Shown: positions 1 through 7,272, counted from the first letter of the stretch. The stretch is 64,000 nt of DNA from Bosea sp. 29B (GCF_902506165.1 NZ_LR733817.1:1286255-1350254); one strand, 5' to 3'. The notes: generated from the sequence alone by a model not told the origin. Numbers and translations: made by a program.

Positions 1-392
1 AGCGGGGTCGCAGTATCCTGTCCGTCGATCAGCATGACGGCGATGCAGCCGCCATAGAGGCGAGCCCATTTCACCGTCTCCTCGACCGAGGCCCAGACAC
101 CGAGCTGGCGAAGCGCGTTCTGGACTGCCTCGGTGTTCTCCGCGTCGTCCTTCGACTTCAGGTCGACGCCGGCGCGGGTCATGTCCTCGGCAACGACGTC
201 GACCGCCTGGCCGATGACCCAGCTCGTTCGATACATCGCCTCGAGGCGGATGCGATCGCGCGAGATGAAGTTGTTCTGGTAGGTCGACGCGCTGAACTGG
301 TTGCCGGCGCCGTAGCCGAGACGAGCCTGAAAGTTGACGAAGCCGTCAGCAGTCAGCGCCCGCGAAGGGACGCGGATGCGAGGCTTGCTCAT
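1..392 (-). CDS. Phage portal protein, N-terminal part (DUF1073 / Acb1-like family), cut by window edge
   Basis: The first 130 codons are present, starting at ATG 392; the rest lies left of the window. The segment with RLEAMYRTSWVIGQAVDVVAEDM and a following short linker then LYGGCIAV is typical of the N-terminus of DUF1073 portals, the family some databases label anti-CBASS Acb1-like. The portal forms the dodecameric ring through which DNA enters the head. It lies 6 bp downstream of the large terminase gene on the same strand, the usual terminase-portal order, which supports the call. The anti-CBASS label is a family name only and is not evidence of that activity here. Confidence 0.85.
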   Translation of the reverse strand, partial: MSKPRIRVPSRALTADGFVNFQARLGYGAGNQFSASTYQNNFISRDRIRLEAMYRTSWVIGQAVDVVAEDMTRAGVDLKSKDDAENTEAVQNALRQLGVWASVEETVKWARLYGGCIAVMLIDGQDTATP

Positions 393-398
393 AGTCGG

Positions 399-1622
399 TC
401 AGCTCGCGAGTTTCGACCACACCCCGAGGCCGCCGCGGGCCTGAATGTATCCGTCCAGCCCATAGCGGACGGCGTCGATGCCGTGGTTCCACTTGTCGAC
501 GATGATCGGCAGGATATCGCCGCTGATCTTGTCGACCTTGTAGGCGTAGAGCCTGAATTCCTGCGCGATCCGGGGGCAGCGCTCGTGCACCACGATGCGC
601 TTGAACCCCTTCATGTGCGCGACGCCGTCTTCGACGCTGCCCGGCCATTTCTCCGCGGCTTCGATATTGAAGCCCTGCCGGCGCATGTAGCTGATGGTCT
701 CAGGCCGGGCGCCGTCCGCCTTGATCGGCCAGGAGCGCGAGCCCGGGACGCTGTCGAATAACGCGGGCGTTTCATCGATCTCGACGCCGTGCCCATAGGC
801 CTCGTGCGAGATGAAGAGGGTATCGTCGGCGATCCAGAAGCGGATCAGAGCCGTCGGGTCGTTGGCGAAGCCCCAGTCGCCACCGAAGAAGATGCGAGTG
901 CCTTCGACCGGCTCATCGAATGCCGTGACCTCGACGCGGCGGCGGAAGATGACGGCTTCCGAGATGGTGACATATTCGCCTTCCCAGACATGCCCGTAAT
1001 CGTCGGGCGTCCGGGCAAGGCAGATTTGGCGATCGAGTTCCAGCTCGTCCGGAAACCAGGGATTGTCGCGCCAGTTCGCCTCGACGACGATGCCGTGAGG
1101 GGCGCCGATTTTCTTGTCGCCACGAAAGAGCTTGTCGACCGGCGCTTCGGGGCTATCCGGGTTCCAGCTGAACCAGATTTCCGAACCCGGCTTGCGGATT
1201 GTCGGCGTGAGCAGCTTCAGGCTGTGAGTTGAGAGTGATTGCGCTTCCTCGACCCATCCGCCGTCGAACCCCTCCAGGGATTTGATCGACTCGGCCGTGT
1301 GGTTCTGCATGCCTTGGAAAATGATCACGCCATTGCCGGGCGTGATGATCTTCTCCCGCTGAACGTCGAAGTGCCTGCCGACGCCCAGCTTCTGGATCTT
1401 GTCTTCGATCAGCCGCTTGACCGACTGTTCCAGCGACTTCTGGATTTCGCGGATGCAGGCCCAACGCAGGCCCGGCTGCATCAGGGCGCGCTCGACGAGA
1501 GCCTCGGCCTTGAAATGTGACTTGCCAGAGCCGCGACCGCCGTGGGCGCCCTTGTAGCGGGCCGGTTCAAGTAGCGGGACGAACGCCCTAGGTGTCTCGA
1601 TGTTTAGGGTCAACGATGACAC
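399..1622 (-). CDS. Terminase large subunit (PBSX/T4-like packaging ATPase-nuclease)
   Basis: 407 residues. A Walker A motif GGRGSGKSH is near residue 30 and a Walker B-like acidic motif WVEEAQSL near residue 125; the C-terminal RNase H-like nuclease begins at FGGDWGFANDPTAL near residue 247. The enzyme pumps DNA into proheads and cuts concatemers. The start used is GTG at 1622, which overlaps the small-subunit gene by 35 bp, a normal arrangement for terS-terL. The length and motif order match PBSX-family large subunits. Expressed late, probably from the control region at 2146-2200 that precedes terS. Confidence 0.93.
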   Translation of the reverse strand: MSSLTLNIETPRAFVPLLEPARYKGAHGGRGSGKSHFKAEALVERALMQPGLRWACIREIQKSLEQSVKRLIEDKIQKLGVGRHFDVQREKIITPGNGVIIFQGMQNHTAESIKSLEGFDGGWVEEAQSLSTHSLKLLTPTIRKPGSEIWFSWNPDSPEAPVDKLFRGDKKIGAPHGIVVEANWRDNPWFPDELELDRQICLARTPDDYGHVWEGEYVTISEAVIFRRRVEVTAFDEPVEGTRIFFGGDWGFANDPTALIRFWIADDTLFISHEAYGHGVEIDETPALFDSVPGSRSWPIKADGARPETISYMRRQGFNIEAAEKWPGSVEDGVAHMKGFKRIVVHERCPRIAQEFRLYAYKVDKISGDILPIIVDKWNHGIDAVRYGLDGYIQARGGLGVWSKLAS

Positions 1623-2127
1623 GGCGGATCGTCTCGATCTTCAGCGGTTCGCCGTTCGGATCGCCGATACCGACCTGCTCGCGGAACGCCTGCACACCGA
1701 CATGCTTTCCGATCAGCTCGATGCGCTTGATGCGATCGCTGAGCTTGACCTTGCGGACGACTGCGACGACGGCGCCCTCTTCGCGGACTTCCTCGACATC
1801 GAGGCCGGCGACGAGGCCTTTGCGCCAGATCAGCGGCCAGTCCCTGACCGGCTTCAGCGTGCCGGTATCGTCGTAGAGATCGGCGACATCGGCATCGGCC
1901 TCTTCTGCGAGCCGGTTTAGGACCCAATCGGCATCGATCTTCGTGCGAGCGCTGCGACTAGCCTGCGCCTCGGAGACGGCCGCCTGAACCTCGGGGATCG
2001 CCAGGAGCTGGGAAGCCTGCGCTTTTGCCGACTTAGCGCTGTAGCCGGCCCGGATGGCCGCATCGGTGCCGTTCAGGTCGACAAGGTACTCCTCGACGAA
2101 GCGCTGCCTCAGAGGGGTAAGGGACAT
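1588..2127 (-). CDS. Terminase small subunit (Terminase_2 type)
   Basis: About 179 residues. The N-terminal block LTPLRQRFVEEYLVDLNGTDAAIRAGYS is the helix-turn-helix signature of small terminases (long motif at residues 3 to 30, key residues F, Y, N-G-T-A-A, R-A-G-Y). It recognises the packaging site and recruits the large subunit. The ATG at 2127 is preferred; a TTG at 2142 in the same frame would add five residues. There is no clear Shine-Dalgarno before either. The gene begins only about 20 bp from the palindrome at 2146-2168, so its promoter must overlap that operator-like site. Confidence 0.9.
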   Translation of the reverse strand: MSLTPLRQRFVEEYLVDLNGTDAAIRAGYSAKSAKAQASQLLAIPEVQAAVSEAQASRSARTKIDADWVLNRLAEEADADVADLYDDTGTLKPVRDWPLIWRKGLVAGLDVEEVREEGAVVAVVRKVKLSDRIKRIELIGKHVGVQAFREQVGIGDPNGEPLKIETIRRVIVDPKHRDT

Positions 2128-2145
2128 GAGGGTGGCGGCCAAAAT

Positions 2146-2168
2146 AAATACGAGGTTTCCTCGTATTT
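2146..2168. promoter_or_regulatory. Palindromic operator-like site 1 in divergent control region
   Basis: Perfect inverted repeat with 10-bp arms AAATACGAGG / CCTCGTATTT around a TTT centre. It sits right upstream of terS (leftward). Its core ACGAGG-N3-CCTCGT recurs at 2181-2195, 31 bp (three helical turns) centre to centre. This is the expected layout for cooperative binding of a dimeric HTH regulator; the XRE protein encoded at 2393 is the obvious candidate, by proximity only. Confidence 0.7.
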
Positions 2169-2171
2169 CGC

Positions 2172-2200
2172 TTGCGCGACACGAGGAAACCTCGTATAAA
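2172..2200 (+). promoter_or_regulatory. Sigma70-like promoter with an operator (2181-2195) in its spacer
   Basis: TTGCGC (2172-2177), 17-bp spacer and TATAAA (2195-2200) form a plausible promoter reading right into the 22-codon ORF and the XRE gene. The second palindrome, ACGAGG-AAA-CCTCGT at 2181-2195, lies exactly between the -35 and -10 boxes, so a bound protein would block RNA polymerase. A perfect leader hairpin (GTCAGGC / GCCTGAC, 2207-2226) follows, just before the ribosome site. Confidence 0.6.
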
Positions 2201-2245
2201 AATCCTGTCAGGCAATAACGCCTGACGAAGGACTAGGAGGAACCC

Positions 2246-2314
2246 ATGAGCTTCAAGCTCACCTTCCAAGTCCGGATCGGCAAGTGGAGACTGACACTCT
2301 CCATGAGCCGGTAA
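2246..2314 (+). CDS. Possible 22-residue phage microprotein
   Basis: ATG 2246 is preceded by an excellent Shine-Dalgarno, AGGAGGA at 2235-2241, itself just after a leader hairpin and a plausible promoter. The product, MSFKLTFQVRIGKWRLTLSM followed by SR, is short, basic and amphipathic with alternating hydrophobic residues. It could be a true small protein or a leader peptide controlling the downstream XRE gene (79 bp away). No homologue is recognised. The strong translation signal is the main support. Confidence 0.5.
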   Translation: MSFKLTFQVRIGKWRLTLSMSR

Positions 2315-2392
2315 GTCCGGGGGCCGGGGTGGTTGCAGCCATCCCGGTTCCCGCGACACAGAGAATAGCCCAAGGCCGCGGGAGAGACAACG

Positions 2393-2659
2393 ATGTGGAC
2401 CAAAGAGCGAATCGTCGCCTTCAGGGAGAAGGCTGAACTACGCCAGGAAGACCTGGCAGCCGCATTCGGCATGTCGACGCGCAGCTGGCAGGATATCGAG
2501 AACGGCGTGACCAAGATCAGGATGTGGCACATCCTCGCCCTCGATCACCTCACACTCATGCTCGCGGTCGAAAAAGGCGACGCTTCGCTCGTCGATCCAA
2601 TCACCGCCAAAACGGCGAGAGACTTTGCGAAGCTTCCGGCAAAACAAAGCCCCGCCTGA
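2393..2659 (+). CDS. Small XRE-family helix-turn-helix regulator
   Basis: 88 residues. Residues 5-40 hold an XRE-type fold: RIVAFREKAELRQEDLAAAF then MSTRSWQDIENG as the recognition-helix region. A GGGAGAGA ribosome site (2380-2387) precedes ATG 2393. It is downstream of two matching palindromes (2146-2195) and an intrinsic terminator follows it (2648-2684), so it looks like a self-contained regulatory unit between packaging genes and the early region. A role in late-gene control or autoregulation is inference from the location. Confidence 0.8.
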   Translation: MWTKERIVAFREKAELRQEDLAAAFGMSTRSWQDIENGVTKIRMWHILALDHLTLMLAVEKGDASLVDPITAKTARDFAKLPAKQSPA

Positions 2660-2684
2660 TCGACGGGGCTGCGCGGGCTTTTTT
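2648..2684 (+). terminator. Intrinsic terminator after the XRE gene, probably bidirectional
   Basis: AGCCCCG (2648-2654) pairs with CGGGGCT (2664-2670); an alternative pairing uses GCGGGC at 2673-2678 directly before a run of six T. On the other strand the same hairpin is followed by CTTTGTTTT, so it can also end the leftward NusG-like transcript that converges here. Confidence 0.75.
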
Positions 2685-2738
2685 CAAGCTCCCGCCGGAC
2701 AGGTGATTTCAAATCACCGCCCGGCTCGTGCTCATGGG

Positions 2739-3296
2739 CTACGCCACCTTTTCGAGCTTGGCAAGCGACGTCGTGATGCGGCCTGCAAGACGGGCATGCT
2801 TGATCACGATCTCGATGCGATGCTCGGTCGAAGCGCTGGCCACCTCCGCCAGGAACCCGGCGAACGGCCCTTCCATCACCTGCACCTTGTCGCCGCGCTT
2901 GGGCAAGCGGCTCGCCATCGCCTGGCCGTCCCTGATCCTGATGCACTCCGGATCGTCGAAGGTGCCGGCGTCTTCCGCCTGGCGTAGCGCCGCGATGATG
3001 TTGGCCGGCACCGGCAACGGCGCGCGGCTTCCGGCCGGCTGAATCATCCATTCGACGCCGATGGTGCGCTTGCACTCCGACATAAGCTTGCCGAGCTGCT
3101 CATTCGGATCGAAGCCGACGAAGAGATATCTGCCTAGCGCCGGTCTCATCACAACCTCCTTGCGGCGAGCGTGCGTGACGATCGTCTGCCGCATCGGCAG
3201 ATAGACGCCGAACTTCTTCCGCTCCAGCGCGTCGGCGCAGATGCGGTCCTGCTGGAACTTGGTGTGGATGATGAACCAGGAGTGATCTTGGAACAT
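2739..3296 (-). CDS. Phage NusG/RfaH-like transcription elongation factor
   Basis: 185 residues from ATG 3296, with AAGGG upstream. The N-terminal NGN domain starts with SWFIIHTKFQQDRICADALE and contains the typical ALGRYLFVGFD strand near residue 65; the C-terminal KOW domain is at PKRGDKVQVMEGPFAGF near residue 135. Such proteins bind RNA polymerase and alter pausing or termination. A phage copy, between the late packaging genes and the repeat cluster, is best explained as an antitermination or operon-specific factor. The longer ORF start at 3377 would add a non-conserved tail and was not used. Confidence 0.85.
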   Translation of the reverse strand: MFQDHSWFIIHTKFQQDRICADALERKKFGVYLPMRQTIVTHARRKEVVMRPALGRYLFVGFDPNEQLGKLMSECKRTIGVEWMIQPAGSRAPLPVPANIIAALRQAEDAGTFDDPECIRIRDGQAMASRLPKRGDKVQVMEGPFAGFLAEVASASTEHRIEIVIKHARLAGRITTSLAKLEKVA

Positions 3297-3419
3297 GCGG
3301 CGCCCTTCATGTTGGGCACTCGCGAAGCAGTCGGAAGGCGGCGATACCGTGATGCCAGAGCCGCCAGCCATGGGCAAGCGGCTGGTTTAGGATCGTATAG
3401 GGCGAAACTGGCCGCTGTC

Positions 3420-3676
3420 AGGTGTCGGCGCCCTTATCGAGTGATCGAGGGTTCGTTCGCATCTGTTCTCAAAACAGCAAAAACCCCCTAAGAAGCCGCC
3501 GACACCTGCTAAGTCATTGATATTAGAAATCACATATAATGATTTCAATAAGATAGGTGTCACCTAGGTGTCACCGTAGCTGTCACCGCCGTCGACACCT
3601 AGAACACATTTTCGCCATGATGCGCTTCAGGTGTCACCGCTGCGTCGACACCTAGATGACACCTGCGTCGACACCT
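3420..3676. repeat. Iteron-like repeat cluster around an AT-rich core (candidate phage origin)
   Basis: About ten copies of AGGTGTC or its complement GACACCT: forward at 3420, 3555, 3566 and 3629, a degenerate one at about 3581; reverse ending at 3507, 3600, 3653, 3664 and 3676. Two head-to-tail copies (3555, 3566) are 11 bp apart, one helical turn. The outer pair AGGTGTCGGCG (3420-3430) and CGCCGACACCT (3497-3507) is a perfect inverted repeat; CGTCGACACCT occurs three times. Between 3508 and 3554 the DNA is AT-rich and has its own inverted repeat GAAATCA / TGATTTC (3526-3546). This is what an iteron origin with an unwinding element looks like. It fills the gene-free stretch 3297-3674, which also contains TGTTCTCA at 3464-3471. 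A multi-operator promoter for the NusG-like gene is the alternative. Confidence 0.7.
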
Positions 3677-3968
3677 ATCGCGGTGCGGAAATGATGCTGG
3701 TACCGCGGATTTCGATCGGCAGGTAATGCGGGAAGGGCTGACCGCTACCGGTCAGATAGGTGCCGAGCAGGAGGCTGAATTGCCGTCCGCCGCATTTCGA
3801 GCAGCGACAGCGCGCCATCAGTCGAGCGAGCTGCATCCTGGCCTCGATGATCCGGAACTCGTCGAAGCGCACCTGCCCTTTGTGGAAGCACAGGATACAC
3901 TCCACGCGGAGCCATACCCAGCCCATGGATATGGCTTCTGCAGGCGTCTGCGGCGGTTGTTCGGGCAT
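3675..3968 (-). CDS. Small phage protein with a putative Zn-ribbon
   Basis: 97 residues from ATG 3968 (GTG 3983 would add five). Two cysteine pairs, CILC near residue 27 and CRCSKCGG near residue 55, suggest a zinc-binding fold. No family is recognised. Its stop codon overlaps the last iteron (3666-3676), and a perfect palindrome (3991-4007) lies just before its start, so it may be controlled together with the neighbouring repeats. Function unknown; a role in replication or regulation is possible from its location only. Confidence 0.55.
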   Translation of the reverse strand: MPEQPPQTPAEAISMGWVWLRVECILCFHKGQVRFDEFRIIEARMQLARLMARCRCSKCGGRQFSLLLGTYLTGSGQPFPHYLPIEIRGTSIISAPR

Positions 3969-3990
3969 GGAAGCGGGCGACACGGGTCAC

Positions 3991-4007
3991 GTTCTCAGAT
4001 TGAGAAC
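3991..4007. promoter_or_regulatory. Perfect palindrome GTTCTCA-GAT-TGAGAAC (operator-like)
   Basis: Seven-base arms and a 3-bp centre, directly upstream of the Zn-ribbon gene. The half-site TGAGAACA recurs at 16253-16260 and, reversed, at 3464-3471, all in intergenic control regions of the prophage. This suggests a third regulator target distinct from the CI/Cro sites. Confidence 0.5.
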
Positions 4008-4066
4008 ATAACAGGAACAATCAGGTCGTGGGAGTCAAGGGAGCGTGGTCGACGAAGCCGCGGCGA

Positions 4067-4744
4067 TCAGGGCGCCGCTGCCCACTCGGGAGGGCGATTG
4101 ACGACTTTGCCGCCTGGCAAATTGAGGAAGTCCGGAAACTGGGAGTTCGAAAGATGATTATTCGTGATGTGGTGGCAGAAATGAGCCTCTCTGGCGAGAC
4201 TTGCAGACGGCTTCGGCACAGGCGTCAGAAGGCCGATCGTCTTTCCGACCTCCGATCGAACAAGGCGAATTGGCTCGACGAGATCGGTATCATTGGTGAT
4301 GATCGCAGCTACATCGAAGCGGTCGTTATATGCATCTGAGAGCAGGTGCGAGGCCAGATTGACATCGCTTCCTTTCTCTTCGGTTTTGTGAACGCGTACA
4401 ACGTTTGGCCATGGTAGGAATGGCGGCTTGGCGTTTGGTTTCGCAGGATCTAGATCGGGATGGACAATCCCGGCCCATGTCTTGCTAACCAAGAAGTTGC
4501 CGAAGTGGCTTTCGATCTCGGGAATGGTCGATAACGCGGAGAGATAAGCCTGCTGCCTGGCTGGCGTCGTTGGGTCAAATCGCCCTGAAACGCGAGCTGT
4601 AAAGTACCTGACCTTGATGATTTGATTTTTCGGGCTTAAGACCTGCTTAGCGAGTTCGCAAAGATTTAACCATTTGAACTGCGGCTGGTCTTTCAAAAGC
4701 CTGTAATATAGATTGAACCCATCAACGTAGACGATGGTCCTCAC
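4067..4744 (-). CDS. NYN-domain (PIN-like, LabA/DUF88 type) putative RNase
   Basis: 225 residues. GTG 4744 is chosen because the conserved N-terminus IVYVDGFNLYY follows at once; a longer ORF start reads through hairpins. Acidic residues expected for metal binding are visible: D in YVDGFN (residue 7), D in KGSDVNLASHLL near 129, and the pair in IITNDTDLVEPIR near 149. NYN proteins are predicted metal-dependent RNases. Codon use is less GC-rich than that of its neighbours and the gene has its own promoter (4836-4863), so it resembles a moron, perhaps expressed in the lysogen. A protective role against other phages is only a guess. Confidence 0.82.
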   Translation of the reverse strand: MRTIVYVDGFNLYYRLLKDQPQFKWLNLCELAKQVLSPKNQIIKVRYFTARVSGRFDPTTPARQQAYLSALSTIPEIESHFGNFLVSKTWAGIVHPDLDPAKPNAKPPFLPWPNVVRVHKTEEKGSDVNLASHLLSDAYNDRFDVAAIITNDTDLVEPIRLVRSEVGKTIGLLTPVPKPSASLAREAHFCHHITNNHLSNSQFPDFLNLPGGKVVNRPPEWAAAP

Positions 4745-4766
4745 GGCTTCCGGCCCCTGATAAAGC

Positions 4767-4821
4767 AAAGGCCGCGCCGGATTTCTCCTTTGCGGCCTTT
4801 GGGCCCGCAGCACGCTGCGGG
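4767..4821 (-). terminator. Two hairpins between prim-pol operon end and the NYN gene
   Basis: CCCGCAGC / GCTGCGGG (4804-4821) is a perfect 8-bp stem, and AAAGGCCGC / GCGGCCTTT (about 4767-4799) a 9-bp stem followed on the minus strand by GCTTT. They can end the long early operon, whose last gene stops at 4987. They also lie downstream of the NYN promoter, so they would be in the NYN leader, where partial termination is possible. The T-run is weak. Confidence 0.5.
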
Positions 4822-4835
4822 TGGGTTATGGGCTA

Positions 4836-4863
4836 AATATAACGCAAAACGCGTCATTTTCAA
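4836..4863 (-). promoter_or_regulatory. Sigma70-like promoter for the NYN gene
   Basis: On the minus strand TTGAAA (4863-4858), a 16-bp spacer and TATATT (4841-4836) give a good match to the housekeeping consensus in locally AT-rich DNA. It lies about 92 bp upstream of the GTG start. The rest of 4864-4986 shows no gene; a TTGACA on the plus strand (4871-4876) has no convincing -10 partner. Confidence 0.5.
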
Positions 4864-4986
4864 TAGGGAGTTGACAGAATCAGATTTATGTGGCACCGCC
4901 TCGCTGCGGTTCTAGCGACGCTTCTCGGCGAACGCAGAGGCAAATTGCAATAATTTTGTCCTCGCGCCGCTATCCCCTTCCCCTTT

Positions 4987-7272
4987 CTAGGCCATCATGA
5001 CTCGCCGCGACACGCCGCCGGCGACCTTCCGCTCATCGACGACGATCACGCCTGAGCGCGACAGGGCATCGAGGGTGTTTCGGAGATCATTCGCGAAGCG
5101 GAAATGTCTCTGCATCGCCCGGTGCAGTTCCCGCATGCGGACGCCGCGCGGCCCGGCCGAATGGACCTTGGCAAGCAGCTTGCGCTCGAATTCTGCTGCG
5201 CCCAACGGGTCGACCATGAACCGGCCGGCGTCGCCGATAAGCCGCTCGGTCGACTGCCAGACGAGCGCTGCGGCCCAATCCATATCGTCGCCTGTCACGG
5301 TCGGGATATCGGGGTCGCGACCGCAGGCGCGGATCGTGGCGCACCTGACGGCAATCTCCGCCACGCGGGCCATGAACTGGCCGGTCTCCGCATCGGCGTC
5401 GATGCGCCGCTGCGCCGTCGACGACAGGTCGCGATAGATGTCCTCGGCTCTCTGGTCCTGCCACCTTGCGTGCAGGCCTTCAGGATCGGGGGCGGTGTTC
5501 TTGCAAACGTAGCCCGAGAGATTGCCGCGCCCGGTGGTGCCTGCGCGATAGAGGCGCATCATGCCGTCGCGCAGACTGTCCGGGACGTCTCTCAGCTTGC
5601 GTCTGGGCTCCACCTCGGCCACGCGCTCGCCGCCGTCGATGACGAGGAAGCGGTTCAGGAAGCCGTTGACGACGTCGCGGCCGCGCAGCGCCTCGTAGAG
5701 CTCTTCCGGCGTCGTCGGGCCGTAAAGGGACAGGCAGGGCGCCGCGATCTCCACGCTCGACGTGCTGGCGTACGCCGGGGTCCGCACGGTAGCAAAATTG
5801 GAACCCCAGAGCGAGCGCAGGACCATGCTGATGCCTTGCTCATGCGTAGACGCGCGCGGGTGCGACAAGCGTTTCAGCAGGGCGCCGAACTCATCCTGGG
5901 CGCAGATCGTCAGCGGCGAGTTGGCGACGTGCTTGACCAGCGCTGACATCGACATGAACTGCGACGGGCCGACATGACGCTGCAGTTCGGCCGCGCGCAT
6001 CAGCCGGTCGATCGCGTCGAGCTGGTGCTGCTTGCCGCCGCCGGTCGGATAGGTGGCGATGACATAGAGCTGAAGCCCGGCACCTGTTGGCGTCGCCATC
6101 CGCCTGCCCAGCAGCGTGGCGCACAGCGGCAGCGCGGCCGATAGCGCGAGCCGTCTATTCGGTCTCCGCGAGGTCGCGACGATGAAATCAATCACTTCGC
6201 CTAGCACGCCGTCGACATGCGTCAGCGCCTCGTCGATCGGCGGCGCCTCGCCCTCCTCGTCCTCCGGATCATCGTCGGCATCGTCGACAACCTCGCCAGT
6301 ATCGGCCACGATCGTCACGCCATTGACCTTCGTCAGCCTGATCTCGATCTCAGGGCCGCTGTCTGCGTAGCCCGCACGATCATCCAGCGCGGCGCGCGGC
6401 TTCTTTGACCCGCTCGCGAAGCCGGAGGCGATCGTCTTGCGGATCTCGGGCTGTCTCAGTCCGCACGCGAGCGCCGCCTCGGTCAGCGCGATATCGACTT
6501 CCGATTGGCCGCCCCATCCGCTGGCCACCATCTGCGCAAGGCTGAAGGCGGCGATGTTGAGGGTATGGTTGCGCTGCCCCTCGCCTGCCTGAGTGACCTT
6601 ACGGACCTCATCGGCAAGAGCGGCCTCGAATGCTGCCCGCTCGCGCGCGCCGGTCTCAGGCCTATGAGCCGGAGCGGCGGCTGGAACGCGACTAGTCGCG
6701 ATGATCTCAGCCGAGCGAGCGTCGTCGACTACCCTGCTGGCCAGCGTGGTTGCAAGCCACTGCGGCAGGTCTGGGATGGCATCGGCCTGCAGAGCCGTGA
6801 CCAGGCCATCGCCAAGGGGATGATAGTTGCGGCCGTCCGGCAGCTCCGCCCCTTCAGCGATGACGTAGCCGCCGCTGCCGCGCACGTCGATCCCGGCCGG
6901 GAGCGTGCCGCGGGCGTTGGTCAGCGCGCCATCCTGCCGGAAGAACACGTGCCGGCCCGTCGATGGCGTTTCCACCGTCGGCCAGTCGCGAGGGTCGTCA
7001 CCATTGTCCCTTGCGAGGGTCTCAAGCGCGATGACGCCGTCATCCTTGCCGTGGCGGTCGCAGTCGATCGCGACGAGCTTATGTCGGCCGAGCTCGAACG
7101 CGGGCAGCGACGAGGGCCACCGGCGCCACCACGCCTCGATGCGGCGAGGATCGGTCGATGCCTCGTCCTTCCAACGCACGCCTGGCTGCGGGCGCTTGGT
7201 CTGGTTGCATGGGAAGACCGCTATGCCGAGGTCGGCAAGACGTTTTGCGGCGGTGAGATTGGGGTTGTCCAT
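4987..7272 (-). CDS. Bifunctional primase-polymerase fused to a DUF3987-like helicase domain
   Basis: 761 residues. The N-terminal archaeo-eukaryotic primase (prim-pol) domain, residues 1-180, shows the catalytic pair in LVAIDCDRHG, then TGRHVFFRQ and GIDVRGSGGYVIAEG. A middle segment resembles the PriCT linker. The C-terminal half (from about 350) carries a P-loop ATYPTGGGK near residue 403 and an acidic CAQDEFG near 455, as in DUF3987 proteins of mobile elements. Such fusions prime and unwind DNA at element origins. It is the last gene of the leftward early operon and, with the DnaN homologue, forms the replication core. Start ATG 7272; no strong ribosome site. Confidence 0.88.
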   Translation of the reverse strand: MDNPNLTAAKRLADLGIAVFPCNQTKRPQPGVRWKDEASTDPRRIEAWWRRWPSSLPAFELGRHKLVAIDCDRHGKDDGVIALETLARDNGDDPRDWPTVETPSTGRHVFFRQDGALTNARGTLPAGIDVRGSGGYVIAEGAELPDGRNYHPLGDGLVTALQADAIPDLPQWLATTLASRVVDDARSAEIIATSRVPAAAPAHRPETGARERAAFEAALADEVRKVTQAGEGQRNHTLNIAAFSLAQMVASGWGGQSEVDIALTEAALACGLRQPEIRKTIASGFASGSKKPRAALDDRAGYADSGPEIEIRLTKVNGVTIVADTGEVVDDADDDPEDEEGEAPPIDEALTHVDGVLGEVIDFIVATSRRPNRRLALSAALPLCATLLGRRMATPTGAGLQLYVIATYPTGGGKQHQLDAIDRLMRAAELQRHVGPSQFMSMSALVKHVANSPLTICAQDEFGALLKRLSHPRASTHEQGISMVLRSLWGSNFATVRTPAYASTSSVEIAAPCLSLYGPTTPEELYEALRGRDVVNGFLNRFLVIDGGERVAEVEPRRKLRDVPDSLRDGMMRLYRAGTTGRGNLSGYVCKNTAPDPEGLHARWQDQRAEDIYRDLSSTAQRRIDADAETGQFMARVAEIAVRCATIRACGRDPDIPTVTGDDMDWAAALVWQSTERLIGDAGRFMVDPLGAAEFERKLLAKVHSAGPRGVRMRELHRAMQRHFRFANDLRNTLDALSRSGVIVVDERKVAGGVSRRVMMA

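Noticed and set aside
1..392. Anti-CBASS defence-evasion gene
   Set aside because: The family name Acb1-like is attached to DUF1073 portals; the position next to terminase and the sequence fit a portal protein.
3420..3676. CRISPR array
   Set aside because: Repeats are 7-11 bp, in both orientations, with irregular spacing, and no cas genes are near; this is iteron- or operator-like.
3991..4007. Alphaproteobacterial LexA box
   Set aside because: The usual box is a direct repeat GTTC-N7-GTTC; the site is an inverted repeat with different spacing.
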